DNA of 64,000 bases, taken from the NCBI RefSeq assembly GCF_014066305.1, contig NW_023501100.1:36001-100000 (forward strand), written 5' to 3'. Both the position numbers and the translations under genes were made by a program. Positions within the stretch are counted from its first letter, which is position 1, and the number at the start of each line of letters is the position of its first letter. The notes under the pieces were generated by a model. That model was not told the origin of the DNA. It did not search any database and worked only from the letters and a program-made list of their open reading frames with translations. This stretch comes from Letharia columbiana (Eukaryota; Ascomycota; Lecanoromycetes; Lecanorales; Parmeliaceae). Of the stretch, positions 50,281 to 61,145 are shown in pieces.

Positions 50281-52486
50281 TCAAAAGTGCCGTGAAATGA
50301 CCAACCCATCCCAGGTTCCTCCTATCCCGACTCTCGGATTTACCTCGTCGGGCAACCCTTCCAATCTCCGACATTGACGGCGGGCGAAGACGAATTCTCC
50401 ATCGTTTCTGCAGGCTGGCATTGCGTCAATGTCTTTTTGGAAGGTGAGGTGATGTTCGCCGTCCCCCAGGTAGATGTCTTGATTCATGGCACAGTCAAAA
50501 CAGGCTTGCACGACTGCGTATACTGTTCCGCCTCGTTGCAGGAAATTCTTGACGTGGGACGGCCATTCACCTGCCGCGTAGTGGAGGACAGCATCCGTCA
50601 AGGGCAGCTTCTTGGCTCGTAGCATCTCAGCGACGTGGCCGAAAAGATCTGTGAAGCCCTGGCGCAAAGACTTTGTTTGTTCGTAAATTGGCTCTGACGC
50701 TGGGAACAAGATGTTCAAACATGTCTTTTCGCCATTGGCACCAGTCCATGTCAGGTATATAGTTGGTATATGACTCATCGTTGAGCATATCATGATTTAT
50801 CTCAGCCTGACAGAGAAGGGCAAACAGATTTCGAGGGCTCAGAGACCCGCCTAGGCATTGTCCACAATTGCACCCGAAGGCGAGGCGTATCAGCTCATCA
50901 GCAGAGAGATTTAGGTTCTCTAGCAGCCTAAGACATTCGACTTGACTTGGTGTAAAACCTGAGAATAGATCCGACATCACGACCTCGGCCAATCTGCGTT
51001 ATTTCCATGTTCTGTTTGACCCGAGCGGACATCTCAATGCATCCAACGGTGTCTCTCCTTCAAGGTTGCGAGCCGATCGTAGGTTATCAGCAAAAGGTAG
51101 GCTAAGAGCCCAAGCAAGCGACTCGACTTGGCTGTCCGAGCCAAGACGTGCAGTATGTTGTTGTTATGTCTATCAGAAGAAATCCATGTGGGGTCCGTCC
51201 CAGGGTAAGACTGAAGGCGAGCCTCCAGCAGCTCCTTTGTTTCAGCATCGTTGTACTTCTTCTGTTCCCAAGCGTTCGGGTCGTAAACAGGATCCATGAG
51301 TGGGAAGTCTTGACCCTCTGCACGAGCAGACGCTTCTAGAGCGGCAGGGCGTGTATAGTCATCTCGTGGCAGCAGGTAGTGAGAGGCATGACCTGGATTC
51401 TTTGTTAAGCAGAAGAACGAGCTCGAGCCAATGCGCCGGAACCCCATGGCTCTTCAGAAGTCCTCCAAGGCGTCCTGCTTACTCTGATAGAATAGCTCCC
51501 GTTCAGTGGACGAGAGCTTATCCGCTTCAGCTTCGACCTCACTGGTGTTCAGAACAGTGGCCCAGACAATAGCGAAGTTGCAACCAAACGCGGCTTTCTG
51601 ATCCGGTCGGAAGATTTGTCAATCGATCAAGGAAATCATCGTCGGTCTCTGTGGGCTTCTCGCCTTCGGTGCGGGTGTCTTCCCAGACCTCTTCGAGTCT
51701 CCCCTTGCGAGCAGCCCTGCGGTCTTTGTCTTCTTGCATAGCGAGATTCTGGGCTTTTCCCCAAACTTGTTCAAAGAGCTTCTTGCCATAGCCCTTTCGC
51801 TGATAGTCTCCTTAATAGAAAGGGTCTCAATCAGCAGGAATCGTCGGTCGTTCAGCTCCGGCCCCCATACACCTGTTCCCTTTTTGACAGGATGATTCAG
51901 AAACTCGGGCTTGAGGCAGCCTCATCGGTTGAAGACACCAAACCCAACAGTCGCAGTATCATTTGAGGGCTCCTCAATGTCACGATGGAAGGTGGCTCGG
52001 ATGTAGTCGCGATCAGTGAGCTTGGCTTCACAAAAGCCAATTCGAGGAGAGTCTGCAGAATCGTCGGCCTTGATTGGGATGTTGATAGATTTGAGCCACT
52101 TGAATTCCTCGGACCCTCATAGTCCCCATCGTCCTTATCGCCCTCGTTCGTCGTCTTCAACGCTGTCTCTTTGCTCGCTAAGCTCGTTGAAATCCCCCAA
52201 GGACTCCTCGTGTAAACTCATCATCCTCATCCTCATCCTCCTCCTCTTCCTCGTCCGAGTCGCTTATTTCTCCGCTCAACCGTTGAGCTACAAAGGCTGT
52301 GGATGCTCATCTTCTTGCTCCATAAAAGCAACACGCTTATTTCCGCTCTTGAATCATATCCTTGTCACTACCAATATCACCCTCCATCTCAAGGACGTCT
52401 CGGCATGGGCTTTCTGTTGCCCGCCTCTTTCTAGCCTCTGTCTGCCCAGCTTCCGGCTTTCGCTTGAGGCCTGCGGTGGCATCCAT
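50281..52486 (-). pseudogene. Broken GNAT acetyltransferase-like + ankyrin-type fungal gene
   Basis: Reading the minus strand across frames reconstructs the order of a known fungal family. The start is M-D-A-T-A-G-L-K-R-K (52,486), then an acidic stretch, then the GNAT part: F-C-E-A-K-L-T-D-R-D-Y-I-R-A and G-T-G-V-W-G-P-E-L, then the acetyl-CoA loop Y-Q-R-K-G-Y-G (about 51,800) and M-G-F-R-R-I-G-S-S-S-F-F (about 51,440). The ankyrin-like part follows: N-I-L-H-V-L-A and G-E-T-P-L-D-A-L (about 51,050). The C-terminal domain has C-x-C-x-x-C (C-N-C-G-Q-C, about 50,870) and Q-R-G-G-T-V. Breaks: TGA at 51,922-51,924, a stop near 51,450, and frameshifts near 51,810, 51,630, 51,110 and 50,675. Six independent lesions make sequencing error an unlikely sole cause. 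Confidence 0.7.
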
Positions 52487-54533
52487 GGTTCCTGCCGCGC
52501 TATGACTGGGTACTTCCTGAGATTGGCTGGGGATACGATGAATCGCTCTCGCAGTCGACTAGCTTGAGTCTTCGGACAGTGGTATTTTGTTGTGAGGAGA
52601 GACAATGGAGGAAAGGTGAGACTGCTCGGGCAGAGGCTGCTGTGAGCTGGGGAAGCTGGGTAAAGGCGTGAAGGCGACCACTGTTCACATGGGATTCGGT
52701 CAGCTGCTGGATGGTCCAACATTGTGGGTTTCTTTACCGCTCAGGGTGCTCCGGGGGACAACATCCAAAGCAGTGGTGTGAGGATGGAGAGTGAAAAGAT
52801 GTTGAAGCATAGAGATGGTGAAGGCAGGAGGGCATAGAGGAGGGCTCGGAGGGGTAGCTCCGAGCTCAGTGGGGGCTTGGCACTCTTGGCACTCGTGTCA
52901 TCACGTGACGATTAGAGTAGCTCAGCTCTACGAAGGCTCTCTTTGTTCTACGGAGTACTCGTACTTTCGTAAAGACTCTCCTGATTACTAGCAAGGCCGG
53001 GAAACTCAAGGATTTTATGCTGGTCTCCTTCAAGCTGATATAGTGTAGGTTTTGGCAGTAGCTTTTGCATCGTGCCGAGAAAATATCGCAATATAGAGGC
53101 TCTTGAAAGCTCTTCTGGAAACCGTACCAAAGTCTTCACAATCTCAAGAACCGTGAGAGGGGTAGCAAGTCAACGCTGAGCTAGTTGTTCGAGCTGTAGC
53201 TCATATCCTAGTGGAAGCGCAGCCTACTTTCCTAGCACTTTGTTTTCTTACTCCACCACCCTAATCACCAACTAAGTACCAACCATCAACCAGCAAACTT
53301 TCCGTCGCTCGTTGTGGCATTAGACTAAGCTGGCGAGGGCCTTGATAGAAAACCACTCTTAATCCGTGGCAAATCATGCATGAAGATCTGTAGCCTGGTT
53401 CGGGAAGTGATTGATACCTTCAGAAGAGCGGTCGGAAGGTGATGTCTTTCACCTTCGCGCGAGAAGCCATTCGTGAAAAAGTTTGCTGCGAGCGGGGTAT
53501 ATTGGTTGGATCGTCCTTTCCGGTAGATGCACACAGTGCACGAGGTGTAAAATCAAGCCTGTTGCATGTTAGTCGCAGCTTTTGCGTTGGTGATTATTGA
53601 AATTGCAAGTCACTCGTTGAGCTTTATCTCATGGCGATCATCGTCTTCGGCAAAACACAATCTCAAACTTATCGTGAAGGGCTATCTCCTCAAGATCGAG
53701 ATCGTTATCCTTCTTTTTCGCGAGTAGATATCTTTTGGCCATGATTCTGATTCTTCTACTCTAAAGACTTTTCCTTCTACTGTCACCCTCCGAATGTAGA
53801 TCATTTGTGTACTTAGAGCCATGTGTAGATGCGAATCTTCGTAAATGACTTCCAAATAGATTTTTGTCAACATCTTGGTGGGCTTTTCTGATTTAATCAT
53901 CGCTCCTTTTGAGATTGGTTGGGAGACTCGCTTCCGATTCCTCCACCTCTGCCACATTCTGGAGTTACAAGCCAATTTTGCGCCTCGACTCCCCACTTTT
54001 TTTCAAACCGCTCTCGTACTTTCCCGGAATACGGATGTAGCTCGCAAACAGCCTCAATGTTTGGGCCCTGTCTGGCATTGCTTCTCGGTGGTTGGAAATT
54101 TCCGATGGAGTCTGCCCTGCCATCTTTGCTAGACTCGGAACCGTAGTCATCCTCGTGATCCTCAATGTTACTATTCTCTTAGTCGTATTCTAGACCTTAT
54201 CAGCAAAGCGTGGAGTCGGTCGAATGGGATCGTCTCACCATCAGGGAGCGAGAGCTGCGTATCAGAGGGTGCTGATGATGGGTCAGGCGTGGATGAATTT
54301 TGATCGTGTCAGAGGATACCGTAGTTGAATAGACATAAGGAGTTGTCATCTGTATCAATGAGTCAGTGCACATACCCTCATAAAGCCCAACAGCGCTGCT
54401 CACTGCTTGACTCCGCGACATTGGCGTAGAGCTTCAAGTGACCAATCATCGAGTCTTTCCCCTTCTCTCCGGATTGAAAAAGAGCTTCTTCATGACCGAA
54501 TTGCTATACTTCTGTCTATCTAGAGCTATTCGT
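52487..54533. other. 2 kb region of short unassigned frames, possibly decayed gene
   Basis: Minus-strand pieces at 54,170-53,890 (E-D-H-E-D-D-Y-G-S-E-S then V-R-E-R-F-E-K-K-W-G-V) and 53,996-53,682 (I-Y-L-E-V-I-Y-E-D-S-H-L) look protein-like but lie in different frames, with stops between. They may be exons or remnants of one lost gene. I could not identify a family. 52,487-53,600 contains nothing supported. Confidence 0.35.
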
Positions 54534-55010
54534 TCACCATGTTGCTGACTTGATACTTTTACCACCATTGTTCACAAGCTAAACCCATCAATCAGGCATC
54601 TCATCGGTTCTGGCCTGGACTGCCTCCAGAGCCAAGACCCGGAGAATGACTCTTTCTGAGTCATTTATGTCTTCCACTTCCTACGGCGAACTCTGTTCTA
54701 CAGGGCTTCCATAGGGTTCTGGTCCGGCGACTGCCCCGGATGTTCTAGAGTCTCGATGTCATGCTTCCGTTTATGCGCCCGTTCGTAATTCATTGCTGAG
54801 CGCGTGCCGTGACTTTGAACAATGCACATTCTACCCGTTGTTCGCCCGGGTTTCTGCAGCTCTTTGGGGTATCAAGGCAGGATCTTCTTCGTGTAGAATA
54901 ACTGAGTCATACAATTGCCTTTTGGCTAATCCATGCGTGGCCCGAGCTTTTGTGGCGTTTAGGCGAATTCGTTGGGGGTGCGGCAGGAGGATTTCGATTG
55001 CATGCGAGGA
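54534..55010 (-). pseudogene. Tc1/mariner-type transposase remnant
   Basis: Minus-strand translation shows the C-terminal DDE region of Tc1-like transposases: H-P-G-Q-S-P-D-Q-N-P-M-E-A-L-stop-N-R-V-R-R-R-K-W at about 54,765-54,670 (family: WPAQSPDLNPIExxWxxLK). After a frameshift come A-R-T-D-E-M-P-D and N-N-G-G-K-S-I-K-S-A-T-W with a natural stop at 54,534. Upstream, R-I-R-L-N-A-T-K-A-R-A-T-H to about 54,990 is probably part of it. The N-terminal half and inverted repeats were not found. Three internal stops. Unlike the retroelements outside the island it is not A/T-saturated. Confidence 0.6.
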
Positions 55011-55148
55011 GATGTAAATAGGAAGAGTGGCTCTGGGGGGAAAGACCCTGTTCCGAAGGGGAAAGGTCCTTCTGTGTCTGATTGCATGAAATTAGTGGCC
55101 GGGTGCATTCTTTGGCTGTCGACTTTTCCTTGTCCCCGCTGCCATCGG

Positions 55149-55712
55149 CTACTCCACTGGCGTGACTTCCTCCTGTTGAACTTTCGCTTCTGGCTTCTCT
55201 TTTATCACTTTCAGAGTACCGTGTGGCTCCTCTGTCTGGTCATCGTACCCATTGTCATCCTTTTTCGCCGCATCGTGCAGAGAGTATCCATCCACGATCG
55301 TCTCCTTGGTTGGCATGTTTAGAACTCTAGTTCCGCCCATGCCCGTGGGATTGGGTATATAGAGTACATTATGGCCGTCGACTTCCAACAACGAACAGTG
55401 AATAGTTTTGAGGGAAGTGCGATCCTGGAAGTAACAGTTCCCGCAGAAACCACCTTTCCTTTTATCGAAGTGACGCAGTCCGCAAACAAGCCGACCTGGT
55501 TCTGGCAATATTCGCACTGGTCACCACCAGTTTGAACGTCCCCAACAGTATTAACGAGCACTCCCCCATAGCGGCCAGGCTTGACCGCGAGCGGCTTGGT
55601 ATCAATTAGTATGAGAGATAATTAGCTAGTATCAGCCGTAACTTGTAACAGTCCAGTCTTTCCCATCCAAACAAGCAGTACTTACTTGCCTAACCTTTGT
55701 CATCTTGATCAT
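55149..55712 (-). pseudogene. Zinc-ribbon-like (DUF3716-type) gene with a frameshift
   Basis: Exon 1 55,712-55,686 (MIKMTKVRQ), intron 55,685-55,595 (GTAAGT...AAG, 91 bp), exon 2 55,594-55,149. The product begins with P-L-A-V-K-P-G-R-Y-G-G-V-L and has C-E-Y-C-(9)-C and, after the shift, C-G-N-C-(about 13)-H-C-S, the spacing of fungal DUF3716-like proteins (CxxC...C, CxNC...CS). The two halves are in different frames. One A added to the AAAA run at about 55,466-55,469 would restore the frame, so either a sequencing or assembly error or a real single-base deletion is possible. The acidic tail (D-D-Q-T-E-E-P) reads to a normal stop. Confidence 0.5.
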
Positions 55713-56149
55713 GTTAAAGAGTTTTCTAGGTGTCGAATGTGAATACTTCGATTCAGAGAATGCGTGTACATGGTGTATGTATCTAGAGATACGGGCAGGT
55801 CTTGTCATACTTCCAAGGAAAATTGCAGAACAGTGTTGGTGTATAAGAGAGTGTGTAGGAAGAAAGAAAGTTTGATGGATGGGGTTTAGAGTACTGGGAG
55901 ATGTCTCTTGGAAAAGGTTATCCGCACGGTGAAGCTGGAAAGGAATGACTAAAATCCGTGGCGATTCCTGTGAATGAATCCCGGCAATGAGGAAGTAGCT
56001 CAAATGAAGAGATGAGGAAATGATTTTGGGCAGATCAATACTGTAGGCTGATGGCTGTGGGTTTGCAATGATTCCGACGAGACGACACATATGACTACAT
56101 CGAAATTCGTTTCTGAGATGAAGCATGATATTTCTATCCTCAAACTTCT
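55713..56149. other. Intergenic, no supported gene
   Basis: Upstream region of the zinc-ribbon frame and downstream of the broken SDR. A 165-aa minus frame here has no upstream start or domain that I trust. Confidence 0.4.
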
Positions 56150-57132
56150 CTATGTTGTAGTATTCTTCACGTTGGCTTGCGCAGCAGGCTCACCAATGAC
56201 ACCAATCTTGAGAGGGTCGCTGTTCTTGAACTCCTCGGCCCTCGCTTTGAGCTCATCAACGTCCGAGTGGATAAAAAAAAAAAAACTATTTTAGACGAAA
56301 CGGCCAACCAGAAAATCGGCCTCCTTGGACGCAAGCCAGAGAGCAAATTGGCCAGGGAGGTTGACTTTAAAAAGGCGTTAGCTTGTACCATCCATTTTGC
56401 AGACCGAGTCCTGCTCACCATCCTCCCAAGGAATGGGGTATGTCTCGAACCCATAAGCTTTCGCGCCAGGCGTGAGGATAGCGCCTGGATGGTAGCTGGT
56501 GATGCGAACACGCTTGTCGGCGTGCTCCTCTTGAAGGTGCATGAATATGTGCACGAGGGCCTCTTTGCTCGCTCCGTAACTTGCCATGCCTGGGATGCGT
56601 TGGTGCGCTCCAGTAGTAGAGACGGTAATGATCTTCTTCTCCTTGATCAAGGTCTCCGGGCGTAAGTACTCGGTCACGACATTCAAGTTGCCTTTGACAT
56701 TGATCGCGAAATCCTTCCAGAAGCTGTCTACTGGTACGCTCAAGGGTTTTGTGGCGGATGGCCATGCGCGGCACAAAGGACCAGGACATCTGGTTCCTTC
56801 ATACTGGCTCGGACTTGAGCGAAGATGGATTTGACATTGTCGGCGTCATCGATGGAGACAGGAAAGGTGTGGAAATGGGTGGCGGAGTGTGCTTGTGCGA
56901 TTTTCTTCTTGGCTTCCTCCAACAGCTCGGCTCTGCGCGACAGACTGATGATGTTGGCCGCTCCCGCAGCTGCGAAAGCTGCAACTATAGTCTAGCCGAT
57001 GTCCTCACTCCCGCCTGTAATTAGTATGGTTTTTCCCTTGGCAGATAGGGAAGGCCGGGATGATGAGATGGCAGAGTAGGGCTCACTATGGGTGAGCTTG
57101 GTGAAAGGATGAGCGGAATTGGGTTGAGACAT
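56150..57132 (-). pseudogene. Second SDR gene, inactivated by stops and a frameshift
   Basis: Starts ATG 57,132 (MSQPNSAHPF) and reads K-T-I-L-I-T-G-G-S-E-D-I-G, then TAG at 56,994-56,992, continuing in frame T-I-V-A-A-F. Classical SDR pattern: TGGxxxIG, L-V-L-C-A-A-H-G (NAG position), S-T-T-G-A-H and Y-G-A-S-K (catalytic Ser and YxxxK) at about 56,600, H-P-G. A frameshift lies near 56,745. Further in-frame stops lie just after K-M-D-G-T-S (about 56,375) and after G-R-F-V (about 56,295), the latter beside an uninterrupted T run (15 T on the minus strand, about 56,272-56,286). The natural end is at 56,150. It belongs to a different SDR subgroup from the intact gene at 43-44 kb. Not functional as it stands. 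Confidence 0.75.
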
Positions 57133-57214
57133 GATTAGTTCCTTTGAGGGTTTTATATTTGGTAGTGACCAGTGGAGTGGAGTAGAGTAAGGAGATAGAC
57201 GTAAAGAAAGAAAG

Positions 57215-57251
<37 letters not shown>

Positions 57252-57861
57252 GAGTGACAGAGAAAAGAGGAAAGAAAAGTGGCTGTTGCACAACCAGTGA
57301 CAGTGATCCTCGTTCCACTCAGGCCTGAGGGGTTACCAGGGTACAAAACCCTCTACCACACAACTCGCCAGATGGAAGCTTGAGAGCCTCAGTCACAAAC
57401 CTTTTTTGACACCTTTCGGCCCCAGCGTAGAGTCACCTTGGATGATTTTCTGCAGGATTGAAGACCATCAAACTTAGAACATACTGCACGTTTCTGCGGG
57501 CAAAGTAAGGATACGGTACGTCTAGAGTACCTAAACATTCATGCAATAGGGATGACTAGCCGAGGGATCGGAAGATCGTTCCTCCGATCCGAGGCACCAT
57601 CCACCGTGATTCCGTGATTGGCCAATGGGCTCGGTATCTGATTGTCTCGAGGGTATCCTTATGTCCGCTTACAAATTCATTCAGTCAAAGGGCAGTAAGA
57701 AGCGTGGGAATGAGTATCTATCTGATCTCCTCATTCCAACACTTCACAACTTTCTCCTGAGAAAAAGAAAAAAAAAAAGAAGATGTGGGCTGTGAGCTTC
57801 GACAAGGCTTTGTCCTTCCAAACTATCACTGGCCCACCACATCAACCGTGACTCTTCCACG
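57133..57861. other. Divergent intergenic region, broken SDR / flavoprotein
   Basis: Holds the former SDR promoter, a GAAA microsatellite and the promoter and 5' leader of the flavoprotein gene, including a purine-rich AGAAAAAGAAAAAAAAAAAG stretch at about 57,760-57,780. Confidence 0.5.
57202..57252. repeat. (GAAA)n microsatellite
   Basis: About twelve GAAA units interrupted once by GAATGG, 70 bp upstream of the broken SDR start. Confidence 0.95.
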
Positions 57862-58115
57862 ATGAAGCACTACACCATGTCAACTCATCTTCATTCTTCA
57901 TGAGGACCAAGCCCAGGCATGGCCCACCCTTACAGCATGGCCGTCAAGGCTCTCCCAGCACATGTCGACACCGTCATCGTCGGCAACGGCCCCTCCGCCC
58001 TCATCCTATCCTTCATCCTCCACGGCAACACACCCTTCTACAACCCCACCAGTCCCCATCCAGATCCTATCCTGCACAAGAAGCTCTCAGAGTCGCCCTG
58101 CCTCCTCGATGTTGA
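57862..58115 (+). promoter_or_regulatory. Two chained uORFs before the flavoprotein start
   Basis: uORF1: ATG 57,862 to TGA 57,903 (13 codons, second in-frame ATG at 57,877). Its stop overlaps the ATG of uORF2 (57,900) as ATGA. uORF2 runs 71 codons to 58,115 in a different frame and overlaps the first 197 nt of the main ORF. Initiation at either would reduce main-ORF translation unless scanning is leaky. A 5' leader intron removing them is not visible but cannot be excluded. Confidence 0.45.
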
Positions 58116-59586
58116 TGTGTACGACCTCACCGCTCACTTTGCAGCTTCGCGTCTCTTCAACTCATCCCAAGCCCTTCCCATCAATGTCCTCCTCGATACC
58201 TTGATCCGCCCATTGGCCGATACAGTTCCTGAGGAATACAATACATGTTTGGAATGGAGGCTTGAGCCGGGGAAGAAGGTGCCACATGTGGTTTTGGGCG
58301 ACACTGCCCAAGTTGGTGGGCAATGGGCAGACAATCCGGTATCCGCGAGCTGGGACATTGGAGCGTTGAGCTACGCTGAGATGCTGTCACTCCCAGGCTA
58401 TAGCTTCGAGGAGCACTATAAAAAGACAAGAGATGGAGCGGTACCCAAATTCCACCGACCAACGCGACGAGAGGTCGCCCGATATCTTGCGGCATATTCT
58501 GAAGAGACTGGAATTCAGGATTCGGTCTACACCAATGTGGAAGTGGGAGCCATTCGCAGACTTCACGCTGGCTTCCACGTTGGGTCGCACAACATCACAT
58601 GCAGACATCTCGTCCTGGCCTCCGGCATCTTCTCCAATTTGATCCCTCCACGCCCGTCCTTACTTCCACTGTACGCCGTGCCTAGGCCCAATGTCTTGAG
58701 TGATGTACCATTGCTCGTCGTCGGCTCGGGTTTCACCGCTGCCGACGTCATCATCTCCACCCCGGCTAATCGCAAGATCATCCACATCTTCAAGTGGGAT
58801 CCTGAGAATCGTCCCTCGCCCCTCCGAGCATGTCACCCACGCGCATACCCTGAGTACGCGGGTGTCTACAGGCGCATGAAGCTAGCTGCAAAACAAGTCT
58901 TAGGCGGCAGCGGTAATAGCTCTCCGTTAAGGAGAAGAAAATCCAATCCCTTCTTCGCGGAGCGTGATTGGGACAACTTCTACGAAGGTCTACCAAATAC
59001 CTACATCAAGGATGTTGCGGTATCTGGCGAAACTGCATATGTCAGCCTAGAAATAGGAGACGGAACGATGCTACAAAGACAGATCTCCAATATGGAATAT
59101 GTGATTGGAAGGCGAGGGTCTTTGAACTACCTCGACAACAGCCTTGCAAGGGAAGTCCTTGGTACGCTGGATGAAACAATGAATCCTCGACCCGCCATCT
59201 CCGGCCCTACCTTGAGGTCTAGAGCCGAGAAGAGCTTGGAACTCGCCCCGGGTGTCTTTGCCATCGGAAGCTTGACTGGGGACTCGCTAATCCGATTTGC
59301 GTACGGTGGCTGTGTCTTTGCTGCGCGAGAGATCTTAAGACGCACGGAATCTACCGCTGCCACCATTGGCAGTGCCGTACATTCTCCCTCAGAGGCCCCT
59401 TCAATCCCCACTGTTCCCCTAGGAGATCAGCCTGAAACGGGGCACTTAGACATCGTCTCCACCAATGGCCATTCTGATCTTCACCTACATAGAGCTATGC
59501 GCTCGTTATCGACAGACCGAGAGATTGCGGTATGCGAGCTGTGGAGGGAGTCGGGCTGGTGGGCAGGTGGCTGCACCTTGTCCTGA
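57919..59586 (+). CDS. OSGIN-like FAD/NAD(P)-binding flavoprotein
   Basis: Single exon, 555 aa. The N-terminal dinucleotide-binding motif V-I-V-G-N-G-P-S-A starts at about residue 19. V-G-G-Q-W (about 130-134) precedes the substrate-side region with L-S-L-P-G-Y (about 156). A second Rossmann motif L-L-V-V-G-S-G-F-T-A-A-D starts at about 263. Near the C-terminus, G-V-F-A-I-G-S-L-T-G-D-S-L-I-R-F-A-Y-G-G (about 443-462) closes the FAD site. This architecture matches the oxidative-stress-induced growth inhibitor (OSGIN) family, related to flavin monooxygenases; reaction in fungi not established. The start at 57,919 (GGCATGG) is preferred because the GxGxxG motif follows directly. Cytosolic, no signal peptide. 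Intact. Confidence 0.85.
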   Translation: MAHPYSMAVKALPAHVDTVIVGNGPSALILSFILHGNTPFYNPTSPHPDPILHKKLSESPCLLDVDVYDLTAHFAASRLFNSSQALPINVLLDTLIRPLADTVPEEYNTCLEWRLEPGKKVPHVVLGDTAQVGGQWADNPVSASWDIGALSYAEMLSLPGYSFEEHYKKTRDGAVPKFHRPTRREVARYLAAYSEETGIQDSVYTNVEVGAIRRLHAGFHVGSHNITCRHLVLASGIFSNLIPPRPSLLPLYAVPRPNVLSDVPLLVVGSGFTAADVIISTPANRKIIHIFKWDPENRPSPLRACHPRAYPEYAGVYRRMKLAAKQVLGGSGNSSPLRRRKSNPFFAERDWDNFYEGLPNTYIKDVAVSGETAYVSLEIGDGTMLQRQISNMEYVIGRRGSLNYLDNSLAREVLGTLDETMNPRPAISGPTLRSRAEKSLELAPGVFAIGSLTGDSLIRFAYGGCVFAAREILRRTESTAATIGSAVHSPSEAPSIPTVPLGDQPETGHLDIVSTNGHSDLHLHRAMRSLSTDREIAVCELWRESGWWAGGCTLS

Positions 59587-60149
59587 TTGTTAGCCATTTC
59601 CTGTCTCTTGCCTTCCGTTCTCGATTATAACTTAGAGCACTCTTTGGGGTGAACGACATAATCCCAGCGGAATTTCGACATCACACAAATCTAAAGTATA
59701 TCTTCATGTCAATATAGTTTTATCACGTTTGTTTCGGACCGGGTGTCCCTCATGGATACCAGCCCCTAAAAAGGAGCGCCGACGACACTGTCACGTCATG
59801 TTACACACGATCTGTTTAAGCGATATGTTATTGCAGAGGATGGGAACGGGTGAGAGTTTTGAGAATATGTCATCTGTCTGCCGTGCCCACTCGTGATTGC
59901 TGTGCCTGCGACCTTCTGCAAGGTCCGAGCAAGATATTCACTACCATTCGCCTTTTCCCGCAGTCTCTTCACAGTCCTTACATTAACTTTCAATTCATCC
60001 TCTTCCGACGGGCCCCATTTTACTAGCCCCCCCTTTTTTCCATCTCAGAAGCAAAATGAAGCGCACAACGTTTACGATGATCCACGGTCGACGTCATCCC
60101 CTGCTTCTCCTTCTATTCAATCTTTCTAAAGGCTTCATCCCACGCCAGC
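59587..60149. other. Intergenic, convergent 3' ends
   Basis: 3' ends of the flavoprotein gene and of the membrane-protein gene facing it. No supported gene. Confidence 0.5.
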
Positions 60150-61015
60150 TCATTCGCCGGCCTTGGCCTCACTCTCCGCTTTCTCCGGCCGAATTAGACC
60201 TTTCCTCAAAGTCAGCACATGGGTCAAGCTCTGCTTCGAACTCTCTATAAGCACCTTTTCCTTCGGGCTCCCAAAGTATCCCCCGCCCTCTCTCTCTTCC
60301 TGCCAAACGATACCCAACCCTTTCTCCGTCTCCCCTGCCATCTCCCTCTGCCTCTCCTCATCATCCAACTCAAAGCACGAACAAAGGCCCCCAAGAATGC
60401 TCCCAGCCCCTTTGACGAACGACACAAATACATACCACGGCCGTCGACCTTGTATACACGACGCAAGAAATGTCGCCAGGAGGACAAAGAGCAAGACCTT
60501 GAGCACAATGCCTATCCAGCCGAGGAGGATGAACTGCAAGATGGCAGAGTCCGACCAGCATTTTTCGAGGTACCGGAGCTCTCCGCCCTCTTGGCGAAAG
60601 GCTTCTTCGATGCACGCGGTGCTGTGGAAAATGTTGGCTACGAAGCCGGCAGCGTTGTCCGTGGGAAGGGGTGACGTCGTCGGCTGCGTGCGTGACATTG
60701 TTGCTGTTGGTGATGGAGCTTTGTTCAAGGGAGATGATGCTGGCTGTTGGATGAGGTCCTGTCACGTATTGGTTTGGAGGAAGATGACAAGCGTTTTGCT
60801 GTTGCACCCAAAAAACAAATACGTCCTCGAAGTGTGGGAATTTGGTGTTCATGAGTTCAAAAGTCTTGAAATACTCTTTGGAGCTTCTTCCGTGATAGAG
60901 GTCTGAGGGTCTGTCCGTGTGAGAAGGTTTGAGGAACCGAGCGACCGGGGCGTACCAGCCAACGCCAGGATCTTCCGCATCGAACTCGTATGTCCCATGG
61001 TATTGGTTCCACAAA
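60150..61015 (-). CDS. Membrane protein, two 3' exons (5' end unresolved)
   Basis: Exon 61,015-60,808 and exon 60,758-60,150 are joined by a 49-bp intron (GTGCAA...CAG) that keeps the frame. The sequence reads W-N-Q-Y-H-G-T-Y-E-F-D-A-E-D-P-G-V-G-W, then a hydrophilic region, a long transmembrane helix I-L-Q-F-I-L-L-G-W-I-G-I-V-L-K-V-L-L-F-V, and a soluble C-terminus with E-L-D-D-E-E-R-Q-R-E. The first exon shown has no ATG and begins right after a TTTTAG acceptor, so at least one exon lies upstream. Two frame-compatible possibilities exist: a glycine-rich hydrophobic stretch at 61,070-61,165, or a splice from the frame at 61,146-61,502, which would fuse the two entries. Family not recognised. 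Confidence 0.55.
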
Positions 61016-61145
61016 CTAAAACACCTGCATTATCCGCTCTCAAAGTCTCAAGTTTTCACACCACTCTACCTGACCCTCGTAGCCGCCACTCCAATCACAG
61101 CACCACATCCAAACCCTCCGCCCAAGCCCCCTCTCCCCACTCCAA

